A stretch of 64,000 bases of DNA from Mercurialis annua (lineage: Eukaryota; Streptophyta; Magnoliopsida; Malpighiales; Euphorbiaceae): assembly GCF_937616625.2 (NCBI RefSeq), contig NC_065576.1, positions 25,528,628 through 25,592,627 of the forward strand, given 5' to 3'. Under the pieces are notes generated by a model. The model saw only the letters and a list, made by a program, of their open reading frames with translations. It was not told the origin of the DNA and searched no databases. Position numbers and translations under genes: made by a program. Below, piece after piece: positions 1 through 11,240 of this stretch (positions within the stretch are counted from its first letter, which is position 1; each line of letters opens with the position of its first letter).

Positions 1-496
1 TAAAGAGACTTGAGATGCGACATACTAATCAATTGTTAATTTTCACGCACACTCTGCGTAATATAACCTAACCATTCTTTGGTAATCGGAAGCATGGTAA
101 TCAAAACAACGCGTTAAAGAGACTTGAGACGCGACATACTAATCTAGCATCACTTTTCACGTACACATTGCATAATATAATCTAACCATGCTAAGGTAAT
201 CGGAACGACGAGTTAGATATACATAAGTCGCGACATACTAATCTATTGTCATTTTTCACGCACACTTTGCGTAATATAACCTAACCATGCTTAAGTAGTT
301 GGAACGACTCGTTAAATTGACTTGAGTCGCGAAATACTTATCTATTGTCATTTTTCACGCACACTTTGGTAATCAAAACGACACGTTAGAGAGACTTGTG
401 ATGCGACATAAGCATGGTAATCGAAACGACGCATTAAAAAGACTTGAGACGCGCCATATTAATCTAGCGTCACTTTATACGCACACTTTGCGTAAT
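1..496 (+). repeat. Forward satellite block 1 (cut by window edge)
   Basis: About five monomers and one short module (around 386-433) lie in forward orientation, truncated on the left by the window edge. Copies from 186 carry unusual variants: CTAAGG in the dyad, ACGAGTTAGAT, AAGTCGCGACATAC, and a monomer that jumps from CACACTTTGG to TAATC, skipping the dyad. The same ordered variants occur at 35886-36200 and 39316-39640, so this piece is a long-range direct copy. The block ends in a hairpin junction at 482-511. It contains no gene. Confidence 0.93.
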
Positions 497-511
497 ATTG
501 CGCAGAGTGTG
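482..511. other. Orientation switch 1 (forward to reverse), perfect-centre hairpin
   Basis: The arms CACACTTTGCGTAAT (482-496) and ATTGCGCAGAGTGTG (497-511) are inverted copies with two mismatches in 15 and no spacer. Both sides break at the same monomer position, so this is a symmetric fold-back junction. It is what a template switch to the opposite strand or an inversion between facing monomers would leave. Confidence 0.85.
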
Positions 512-3500
512 ACTGAAAAATTACAATTGATTAGAATGTCGCGTCGTAAGTCTATTTAACACGTCGTTACGATTTAGCTAAGCATGGTTTTGTTATATTG
601 CACAAAGTGTGCGTGAAAAGTGACGCTAGATTAGTATGTCGCGTCTCAAGGCTTTTTTACGCGTCGTTCCGATTACCTTACATGGTTAGGTTAAATTATG
701 CAAAGTTTGCATGAAAAGTGACGCTAGATTAGTATGTCGCGTCTCAAGTATCTTTAACGCGTCGTTTCGATTACCATTTTTATGTCGCGTCACAAGTCTC
801 TCTAACGCATCGTTCCGATTACCAAAGCATTGTTATGTTATACTACGCAAAGGGTGCGTGAAAAGTAACAATAGATTAGTATGTCGCGGCTCAAGTCTCT
901 TTAACACGTCGTTCCGATTACCTAAGCATGGTTAGGTTATATTACGCAAAGTGTGTGTGAAAAGTGACAATAGATTAGTATGTTGCTTCTCAAGTCTATT
1001 TAACGCGTCGTTCCGATTACTAGGCTTAGGTTTATATTATGCAAAGTGTGCGTGAAAACTGACGCTAGATTAGTATGTCGCGTCTAAAGTGTCTTTTACG
1101 CGTCGTTCTGATTACCTAAGCATTGTTTGGTCATATTACGTAAAGTAGGCGCGAAAAAGTAATGCTAGATTAGTATATCGCGTCTCAAGTGTCTTTAACG
1201 CGTCGTTCCGATTACCTAAGCATTGTTTGGTCATATTATGTAAAGTAGGCGTGAAAAAGTAATGCTAGATTAGTATGTCGCGTCAGAAGACTTTATAACG
1301 CGTCGTTCCGATTAACTAACCATGGTTAGGTTATATTATGCAAAGTATGCGTGAAAAGTAACAATAGATTAGTATGTCGCATCTTAAGTCTCTTTAACGT
1401 GTCGTTCGGATTACCTAAGCATGGTTTGGTTATAGTATGTCGCGTCACAAATCTTTTTAACGTGTCGTTTCGATAACCTAAGCATGGTTAGGTTATATTA
1501 CGCAAAGTGTGCGTGAAAAGTTACTTTAGATTAGTATGTCGCGTCTCAAGTCTCTCTAACGCGTCGTTTCGATTTCCTAAGCATGGTTAAGTTATGTTAC
1601 ACAATGTGTGCGTTAAAAGCGACGCTAGATTAATACGGCGCATCTCAAGTCTCTTTAACGCGTCGTATCACTTACCATGCTTATGTCGCGTTAGAAGTCT
1701 CTCTAACGCATTGTTCTGATTACCTAAGCATGGTTAGGTTATATTACGTAAAGTGTGCGTGAAAGATGACAATCGATTAGTATATCGCGTCTCAAGTCTA
1801 TTTAACCCATCGTTCCAATTACCTAAGCATGGTTAGGTCATATTACGGTGACGCTAGATTAGTATGTCGCGTCTCAAGTCTGTTTAACGCGTCGTTCCGA
1901 TTACCTAAGTTAGGTTATATTAGGCAAAGTGTGCGTGAAAAGGAACGCTAGATTTGTATGTTGCGTCTCAAGTCTCTTTAACGCGTCGTTCCGATTACCT
2001 AAGCATGGTTAGGTTATATTACGCAAAGTGTGCGTGCAGAAAAGTAACAATAGATTAGTATGCTGCCTCTCAAGTCTATTTAACGCGTCGTTCCAAGTAC
2101 CCAAGCATGGTTAGGTAATTTTAGGTAAAGTGTGCGAGAAAACTGATGCTAGATTAGTATGTCGCGTCTTAAGTCTCTTTAACGCGTCGTTCCGATTAAA
2201 TAAGCTTGGTTAGTTTATATATTAGGCAAAGTGTGTGTAAAAATTGACGCTAGATTAGTATGTCGCGTCTCAAGTCAATTTAATGCGTCGTTCCGATTAC
2301 CTACGCATGATTAGGTTATATTACGCAAAGTGTGCGTGAAAAATGACAATTGATTAGTATATCGCGTATCAAGTCTATTTAATGCGTCGTTCCCATTACC
2401 TAAGAATGGTTAGGTTATATTATGCAAAGTGTGCGTGAAAAGTGACGCTAGATTAGTTTGTCTCGTTTCAAGTTTGTTTAACGCGTCGTTCTGATTACCT
2501 AAGCATGGTTAGGTTATATTACGCAAGGTGTGCGTGAAAGGTGACACTAGATTAGTATGTCGCGTCTCAAGGCTCTTTAACGCGTTGTTCCGATTACCTA
2601 AGCATGGTTAGGTTATATTGCGCAACGTTTGCATGAAAAGTGACACTAGATTAGTATGTTGCGTCTCAATTCTCTTTAAGCGTTGTTTCGATTAACAAAG
2701 CATGGTTATGTTATATTACGAAAAGTGTGCGTGAAAAGTGACGCTAGATTAGTATGTCGTGTCTCAAGTCTCTTTAGCGCGTCGTTCGATCACCATGCTT
2801 ATCTCGCATCAAAAGTCTCTTTAGCGCGTCGTTCTGATTACCTAAGTATGGTTAGGTTATATTACTAAACGTGTTCGTGAAAAGTGACGCTAGATTAGTA
2901 TGTCACATCTCAAGTCTCTGTAACGCGTCGTTCCTATTTCCTAAGCATGGTTAGGTATATTATGCAAAGTATGCCTGAAAAGTGTCACTAGATTAGTATG
3001 TCGTTTCTCAAGTCTCTCTAACGCGATGTTCCTATTTCCTAAGCAAGGTTAGGTTATATTAAGCAAAGTGTGCGTGAAAAATGACAATAGATTAGTATGT
3101 TGCGTATCAAGTCTCTCTAATGCGTCGTTCCGATTTCTAAGCATTGCGAAAAAAGTGACACTAGATTAGTATTACGCGTCTCAAGTCTCAATAACGCGTT
3201 GTTTCGATTACCATGCCTACGTCGCGTCACAAATCTCTATAACGCGTCGTTCCGATTACCTAAGCATGGTTAGGTTATATTACGCAACGTGTGCGTGAAA
3301 AATGACAAAATATTAGTACGACGCGTCTCAAGTCAATTTAATGCGTTGTTCCGATTACCTAAGCATGATTAGGTTATATTACGCAAAGTGTGCGTGAAAA
3401 ATGACAATAGATTAGTATGTCGCGTATCAAGTCTATTTAACGCGTTGTTCCCATTACCTAGGTTATATATTACGCAAGGTGTGCGTGGAAAGTGACACTA

Positions 3501-5484
3501 GATTAGTATGTCGCATCTCAAGGCTCTTTAACGAGTCGTTTCGATTATCTAAAGCATTGTTAGGTTATATTACACAAAGTGTGCATGAAAAGTGACGCTA
3601 GATTAGTATGTCGCGTCTCAATTCTCTTTAACGCTTTGTTTCGATTAACTAAGCATGGTTAGGTTACATTACAAAAAGTGTGCGTGAAAAGTGATGCTAG
3701 ATTAGTATGTCGAGTCTCAAGTCTCTTTAACGCGTCGTTCGATCACCATGCTTATCTCGCGTCAAAAGTCTCTTTAACGCGTCTTTCCGAATACCTAAGT
3801 ATGGTTAGGTTATATTACGAAACGTGTTTGTGAAAAGTAACGCTAGATTAGTATGTCGCGTCTCAAGTCTCTGTAACGCGTCGTTCTTATTTCCTAAGCA
3901 TGGTTAGGTTATATTACGCAAAGTGTGCCTAGAAAGTGTCGCTCGATTAGTATGTCGTGCCTCAAGTCTCTCTAACGCGATGTTCCTATTTCCTAAGCAT
4001 TGTTAGTTTATATTAAGCAAAGCGTGCGTGAAAAATGACAATTGATTAGTATGTTGCGTATCAAGTCTCTCTAATTCGTCGTTCAGATTTCTAAGCATTG
4101 CGAAAAAAGTGACACTAGATTAGTATTACGCGTCTCAAGTCTCAATAACACGTGGTTTCGATTACCATGCTATGTCGCGTCACATATCTCTCTAACGCGT
4201 CATTGCGATTACCTAAGCATGATTAGGTTATATTACGCAACGTGTGCGTGAAAAATGACAATATATTAGTATGTCGCGTCTCAAGTCAATTTAATGCGTC
4301 GTTCCGATTACCTAAGCATGATTAGGTTATATTACGCAAAGTGTGCGTGAAAAATGACAATTGATTAGTATGTCGCGTATCAACTCTATTTAACGCGTCG
4401 TTCCCATTACCTAAGAATGGTTAGGTTATATTATGAAAAGTGTGCGTGAAAAGTGTCGCTAGATTAGTATGTCTCGTTTCAAGTTTGTTTAACGCGTTGT
4501 TCTGATTACCTAAGCATGGTTAGGTTATATTACGCAAGGTGTGCGTGAAAGGTGACGCTAGATTAGTATGTCGCGTCTCAAGGCTCTTAAACGCGTCGTT
4601 CCGATTACCTAAGCATGGTTAGGTTATATTGCGCAACGTTTGCATGAAAAGTGACACTAGATTAGTATGTTGCGTCTCAATTCTCTTTAAGCGTTGTTTC
4701 GATTATCGAAGCATGGTTAGGTTATATTACGAAAAGTGTGCGTGAAAAGTGACGCTAGATTAGTATGTCGCGTCTCAAGTCTCTTTAGCGCGTCGTTCGA
4801 TCACCATGCTTATCTTGCGTCAAAAGTCTCTTTAACGCGTCGTTCCGATTACCTAAGTATGGTTAGGTTATATTACTAAATGTGTTCGTGAAAAGTGACG
4901 CTAGATTAGTATGTCGCATCTCAAGTCTCTGTAACGCGTCGTTCCTATTTCCTAAGCATGGTTAGGTTATATTACGCAAAGTGTGCCTGAAAAGTGTCAC
5001 TAGATTAGTATGGCGTTTCTCAAGTCTGTCTAACGCGATGTTCCTATTTCCTAAGCAAGGTTTGGTTATATTAAGCAAAGTGTGCGTGAAAAATGACAAT
5101 AGATTAGTATGTTGCGTATCAGGTCTTTCTAATGCGTCGTTCCGATTTCTAAGCACTGCGAAAAAAGTGACACTAGATTCGTATTACGCGTCTCAAGTCT
5201 CAATAACGCGTTGTTTCGATTACCATGCCTACGTCGCGTCACAAATCTCTGTAACGCGTCATTCCGATTACCTAAGCATGGTTAGGTTATATTACGCAAC
5301 GTGTGCGTGAAAAATGACAAAATATTAGTATGGCGCGTCTCAAGTCAATTTAATGCGTCGTTCCGATTACCTAAGCATGATTAGGTTATATTACGCAAAG
5401 TGTGCGTGAAAAATGACAATAGATTTAGTATGTCACGTATCAAGTCTATTTAACGCGTCGTTCCCATTACCTAGGTTATATTAT
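497..5484 (-). repeat. Reverse satellite block 2
   Basis: This block has reverse orientation, with anchor ATTAGTATGTCGCGTCTCAAG and dyad CCTAAGCATGGTTAGG. The first part (497-2270) is an irregular mix of 99-bp monomers and short modules. Around 500-670 it is an inverted relative of the forward array near 21.58-21.76 kb, sharing the odd GACATTCTAAT and TTGTAATTTTTCAC variants in complementary form. From 2271 to the end it is an orderly higher-order repeat of about 1058 bp. The block ends abruptly within a fourth HOR copy. Open frames here, such as 711-935 and 4981-5310, are shadows of the repeat, not genes. Confidence 0.93.
2271..5484 (-). repeat. Higher-order repeat, ~1058 bp, three copies plus a partial fourth
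   Basis: The marker CAAGTCAATTTAATGCGT occurs at 2271, 3329, 4282 and 5341, giving periods of 1058, 953 and 1059 bp. A second marker, GATCACCATGCTTATCT, occurs at 2788, 3741 and 4799. The middle copy is one monomer shorter: it jumps from CCCATTACC to TAGGTTATATATTACGC near 3450-3470, where copies 1 and 3 have a full extra monomer with TGTCTCGTTTCAAG. Copies 1 and 3 share private variants, so the pattern is A-B-A. The fourth copy starts like the short copy and is cut by orientation switch 2. Confidence 0.88.
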
Positions 5485-5500
5485 GCGACATACTAATCTA
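5471..5500. other. Orientation switch 2 (reverse to forward)
   Basis: Reverse sequence GGTTATATTATGC joins forward GCGACATACTAATC at about 5484-5487, sharing only the bases GCG. The two sides break at different monomer positions, so this is an asymmetric join with micro-homology. The HOR copy entering it carries the collapsed form CCCATTACCTAGG, as does the second HOR copy near 3445-3470. Confidence 0.85.
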
Positions 5501-8500
5501 GCGTCACTTTTTACGCACACTTTGCGTAATATAATCTAACCATGCTTAGGTAATCAGAACAACGCGTTAAAGAGACTTGAATCGCGACATACTAATCTAG
5601 CGTAACTTTTCACGCACACTTTGCGTAATATAACCTAACCATGCTTAGGTAATCGGAACGACGCGTTAAAGAGACTTGAGACGCGACAAACTAATCTAGC
5701 ATCACTTTTCACGCACTCTTTGCTTAATATAACCTAATCATGCTTTGGTTATCGGAACGACGTGTTAAAGAGACCTGAGACTCGACATACTAATCTAGCG
5801 TCACTTTTCATGCACACTTTGCTTAAAATAACCTAACCATGCTTGGGTAATCAGAACGACGCGTTAAAGAGACCTGAGACGCGACATACTAATCTAGCGT
5901 CACTTTTCATGCACAATTTGCGTAAAGTAGCCTAACCATGCTTAGGTAATCGGAACGAGTTAGACTGGTTACGTGACATACTATCCTAGCGGCACTTTTA
6001 ATGCACACTTTGCGTAATATAACCTAACCATGCTTAGGTAATCGGAATGACGCGTTAAAGAGACTTGAGACGCGACTTACTAACCTAGTGTCACTTTTAA
6101 CGCACTATTTGCGTAATATAACCTAACCATGCTTAGGTAATTGGAACTACACGTTAGAGAGACTTGTGATGCAACATACTAATCTAGCGTCACTTTTCAC
6201 GCACACTTTGCGTAATATAACCTAACCATGCTTAGGTAATCGGAACGACGCGTTAGAGAGACTTGTGACATGACATAAGGATGGTAATCAAAACAACGCG
6301 TTAAAGTGACTTAAGACGCGCCTTACTAATCTAGAGACTTAAGACACGCCTTACTAGTCCAGCGTAATATAACATAACCATGCTTAGATAATCGGAACGA
6401 CGCGTTAAAGAGACTTGAGAGGCAACATACTAATCTAGAGTCACTTTTCACGCACACTTTGCGTAATATAACCTAACCATGCTTAGGTAATCGGAACGAC
6501 GCGTTAAAGGGAATTGAGACGCGACATACTGATCTATCGTCAGTTTTGCACGCACACTTTGCTTATTAAAACCTAGCCGGTAGGTAATCAGAATGACGCG
6601 TTAAAGAGACTGGAGATGTGACATACTAATCTAGCGTCAGTTTGCACACTTTGCGTAATATAAACTAACCGTAATCGGAACGACGCGTTAGCGAGATTTG
6701 TGACGCGACATAAGCACGGTAATAAAAACGACGCCTTAAAGAGACATGAGACGCGCAATACTAATCTAGAGTCAATTTTTGCGCACACTTCACGTACTAT
6801 AACCTAACCATGCTTAGTTAATCGGAACGACACTTTAAAGAGACTTGAGATGCAACATACTAATCTAGCGTCACTTTTTACGCACACTTTGCATCATATA
6901 ACCCAACCATGCTTAGGTAATCGAAACGACTCGTTAAAGAGACTTGAGATGGGACATACTAATCTAGCGTCACTTTTCACGCAAAATTTGGGTAATATAA
7001 CCTAACCATGCTTAGGTAATCGGAACAACGCGTTAAAGAGACTTCAGACGAGAAATTTACTAATATAGCGTCACTTTTCACGCACACTTTGCGTAAAATA
7101 ACCTAACCATGCTTAAGGTAATCGGAACGACACGTAGAAGAGAATTGAGACGCAGCATACTAATCTCTTATCACTATTTACGCACACTTTGCGTAATATA
7201 AAATAACCATGCTTAGATAATAAAAACGATGCGTTAGAGACACTTGTGATGCGACATAAACATGCTAATCAAAACGACGGGTTAAAAAGACTTGAGACGC
7301 GACATAGTAATCTAGCATCACTTTTCCCGCACACTTTGCTTAATATACCCGAACCATACATATGTAATTGGAAAGACACTTTAAAGAGACTGGAGACACG
7401 ACATACTAATCTAGCGTCACTTTTCACAAATACTTTGCGTAATATAATCTAACCATGATTAGGTAATCGGAACAACGCGCTAGAGAGACTTGTGACGCAA
7501 CATACTAATCTAGCGTCATTTTTCACGCACACATTGCATAATATAACCTAACCATGCTTAGGTAATTGGAACGACGCGTTAGAGAGACCTTTGACGCGAC
7601 ATTAGCATGGTAATGGAAATGACGCGTTAAAGAGACATGAGACGCGCCATACTAATCTAGCGTCACTTTTTACGCACACTTTGTGTAATATAACCTAACC
7701 ATGCTTAGGTAATCGGAACGACACGTTAGAGAGACTTGGGACGCAACGTACTAATCTAGCGTCACTTTTCATGCACACTTTGTGTAATAATATGACCTAA
7801 CCATACACTTTAGTAATCGGAACGACGCGTTAAAGAGACTTAAGACACGACATTAAATCTAGCGTCACTTTTCACTCACAATTTGCATAATATAACCTAA
7901 CCATGCTTAGGTAATTGGAACGACGCGTTAAAGAGACTTGCGACGCGACATACTAATCTAGCATCGTTTTTCACCCACACTTTGCATAATATAACCTAAT
8001 CATGCTTAGGTTATTGCAACGACGCGTTAAAGAGACTTGAGACGCGACATACTAATCTAGCGTCACTTTTCACGCACACTTTGCATAATATAACATAACT
8101 ATGCTTAGGTAAGAAGAACGATGCGTTAGAGACACTTACGACGCGACTTAAGCATGCTAATCGAAACGACGGGTTAAAGAGACTTGAGACGCGACATAGT
8201 AATCTAGCGTCACTTTTCATGCATAATTTTCTAAATATAACCTAACCATACATAGGTAATTGGAAAGACGCATTAAAGAGACTTGAGACTCACCATACTA
8301 ATCTAGCGTCACTTTTCACGCACACTTTGCGTAAAATAACCTAACCATGCTTGGGTAATAAAACGGCGCGTTAAAGATACTTGAGACATACTAATATAGC
8401 GTCTTTTTTCACGCACTATTTGCATAATATAACCTAACTCAGGTAATGTGAACGATGCGTTAATGAGACTTGTGACGCGACATACTAATCTAGCTGCACT

Positions 8501-9552
8501 TTTAACGAACACTTTTGTAAAATAACCTAACCATGCTTAGGTAATTAGAACGACGAGTTAAAGAGACTTGAGACACAACATACATCTATTGTCACTTTTC
8601 ACGGACACTTTGCGTAATATAACCTAACCATGCTTAAGTAATAAGAACAACGCGTTAGAGACACTTGTAACGCGACATAAGCATGCTAATCGAAACGACG
8701 GGTTAAAGAGACTTGAGAGGCGACATAGTAATCTAGCGTCACTTTGAACGCACACTTTCCTTAATATAACCTAACCATACATAGGTAATTGGAAAGACGG
8801 TTTAAAGAGACTAGAGACGCGACATACTAATCTAGCGTCACTTTTCACGAATACTTTGCGTAATATAACCTAGCCATTCTTAGGTAATCGGAACGACGCG
8901 TTAGAGAGACTTCTGACGCGACATACTAATCTAGCGTCACTTTTAAATCACATATTGGGTAATATAACCTAACCATGCTTGGGTAATTAGAATGACGCGT
9001 TAGAGAGACTTTTGACGCGACATAAGCATGGTAATTGAAACGACACGTTAAAGAGACTTAAGATGCGCCATACTAATCTAGCGTCACTTTTTACGCACAC
9101 TTTACGTAATATAAATAACCATGCTTAGGTAATCAGAACAATGCGTTAAAGAGACTTCATTTGCGACATACTAATCTAGCGTCACTTTTCAAACACACTT
9201 TGCGTAATATAACCTAACCATGCTTAGGTAATCAGAACGACGCGTTAGAGAGACTTGGGATGCGACAAACTAATCTAGCATCACTTTTCACGCACACTTC
9301 GCATAATATAACCTAACCATGCTTTAGGTTATCGGAACGACGTGTTAAAGAGACTTGAGACACGACATACTAATCTAGCGTCACTTTTCACGCACACTTT
9401 GCGTAAAATAACCTAACCATGCTTGGGTAATCAGAACGACGCGTTAAAAAGACCTAAGACGCGACATACTAATCTAGCGTCACTTTTCATGCACAATTTG
9501 CGTAAAATAGCCTAACCATGCTAAGGTAATCGGAACGAGTTAAAGAGACTTG
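5485..9552 (+). repeat. Forward satellite block 3
   Basis: This block holds about 4.07 kb of forward monomers with interspersed short modules (for example near 6248-6310, 7240-7290, 8138-8190 and 9010-9060). The segment around 6060-6350 has the same ordered variants as 43470-43750: ACTTACTAACCTAGTG, CACTATTTGCG, GCAACATACTAATC, then a short module with AAGGATGG and GCGCCTTACTAATC. This shows common ancestry with the right part of forward block 5. The region ends at a scrambled junction at 9539-9582. I see no non-satellite sequence. Confidence 0.92.
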
Positions 9553-9582
9553 TATGTCGCGTTAAAGAAACTAGTATGTCGC
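9539..9582. other. Orientation switch 3 (forward to reverse), scrambled with 22-bp direct repeat
   Basis: Forward GTTAAAGAGACTTG is followed by reverse TATGTCGC, then forward-type GTTAAAGAAACT, then reverse AGTATGTCGCGTCTC. The junction therefore reads as a 22-bp tandem repeat (9539-9560 and 9561-9582, differing at about two positions). Each half is itself a forward-reverse fusion. This suggests slippage or repeated strand switching during the rearrangement. Confidence 0.8.
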
Positions 9583-9660
9583 GTCTCAAGTCTCTTTAGC
9601 GGGTCGTTCCGATTACCTAAGCGTGGTTAGGTTATATTACGCGAAGTGTGCGTTATAAGT

Positions 9661-10058
9661 GATGCTAGATTAGTGTGTCATGTCTCAAGTCTCTTTAACG
9701 CATCGTTCCGATTACCTAAGCATGGTTAGGTTATATAACGCAGAGTGTGTTTTAAAAGTGTTACTAAGTTTAGTATGTCGCGTCTCAAGTCTCTTTGACG
9801 CATCGTTTCGATTACCTAAGCATGGTTAGGTTATATTACGCAAAGTGTGCGTTATAAGTGATGCTAGATTAGTGTGTCGCGTCTCGAGTCTCTTTAACAC
9901 ATCGTTCCGATTACCTAAGCATGGTTAGGTTATATAACGCAGAGTGTGTTTTAAAAGTGTTACTAAGTTTAGTATGTCGCGTCTCAAGTCTCTTTGACGC
10001 ATCGTTTCGATTACCTAAGCATGGTTAGGTTATATTACGCAAAGGGTGCGTTAAAAGT
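9661..10058 (-). repeat. 199-bp dimer, tandem duplicated
   Basis: GATGCTAGATTAGTGTGTC starts at 9661 and again at 9860, 199 bp apart. Each copy holds two monomers, the second with the private variants TATAACGCAGAGTGTG and GTTACTAAGTTTAG. The two copies are nearly identical, so the duplication is recent relative to monomer divergence. The same TATAACGCAGAGTGTG variant occurs once more near 20280. Confidence 0.88.
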
Positions 10059-10139
10059 GACACTAGATTAGTATGTCACGTCACAAGTCTCTTTGACGCG
10101 TCATTCTGATTACCTAACAACGGTTAGGTTATTTTATGT

Positions 10140-11240
10140 AAAGTGTGCGTGAAAAGCGACGCTATATAAGTATGTCGGATCACAAGTCTCTTAAACACGT
10201 CGTTCCGATTATCTAAGCACGGTTAGGTTATATTACGCTAAGTGTGCGTTAAAAGTGACTAGATTAATATGTCGAGTTACTAGTCTCTTTAACGCGTCGT
10301 TCTGATTACCTAATAATGGTTTGATTATATTATGCACTGTGCGTGAAAAGTGACGCTATATAAGTATGTCTCTTCACAAGTCTCTTTAACTCGTCGTTCC
10401 GATTACCTAAGCATGTTTAGGTTATATTAAGTAAAGTGTGCGTGAAAAGTGACGCTATATAAGTAAGTCGCGTCACAACTCTCTTTAACGCGTCGTTCTG
10501 ATTACCTAAGCATGGTTAGGTTACATTACGCAAAGTGTGCGTCAAAAGTGAGGCTCGATTAGTATATGGCGTCACAAGTGTCTTTAACGCGTTTGCCGAT
10601 TACCTATGCATGGTTAGGTTATATTATGCAAAGTAGGCGTAAAAAGGGACGCTATATAAGTATGTCGCTTCAGAAGTCTCTTTAACGCGTCATTCCAATT
10701 ACATATGCATGGTTAATTTATATTACGCAAGTGTGCGTTAAAAGTAACGCTATACAAGTATGTTGCGTCTTAAGGTTCTTTAATGCGTCGTTCCGATTAC
10801 GTAAGCATGTTCGGTTATTGTTACGCAAAGTGTGCGTTAAAAGTGACGCTAAATTAGTATGTCGCGTCTAAAGTTTCTTTAACGCGTCATTCCGATTACC
10901 TAAGCATGACTAGGTTATATTACGCTAAGTGTTCGTTAAATGTGATGCTAGATACAAGTCTCTTTAACGCGTCGTTCCGATTACCCTTTATGGTTAGGTT
11001 ATATTACGCAAAGTGTGCGGTAGATAAGTATGTCGCGTCACAAAATTCTGTAACGCGACGTTCCGATTAGCTATAAGCATGGTTAGGCTATATTACGCAA
11101 AGTGGGCGTTAAAAGTGACGCTAGATTATTATGCCGCGTCACAAGTCTCTTTGACGCTCCGTTCCGATTACCTATGCATGGTTAGGTTATTTTATGCAAA
11201 GTATGCGTGAATAGGGACGCTATATAAGTATGTCACGTCA
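10140..11240 (-). repeat. TATATAAG monomer sub-family
   Basis: Here many monomers have GACGCTATATAAGTATG in place of GACGCTAGATTAGTATG, often with GCGTTAAAAG in the next part. The complementary version, CTTATATAGCGTC, is concentrated at 36.9-38.6 kb in the forward block. An AGGGACGCTATATAAG variant near 10656 and 11215 also occurs there in complementary form and at about 45540. The variants mark one monomer lineage shared between oppositely oriented blocks. Confidence 0.8.

Noticed and set aside
482..511. Hairpin as a transcription terminator or transposon terminal inverted repeat
   Set aside because: Both arms are ordinary monomer sequence in opposite orientation. There is no T run, target-site duplication or internal non-satellite DNA.
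2781..2800. tRNA-like B box (GTTCGATCACC) suggesting a SINE or tRNA-derived satellite
   Set aside because: The needed C after the two variable bases is missing, there is no A box at the right distance, no cloverleaf and no poly-A or T terminator.
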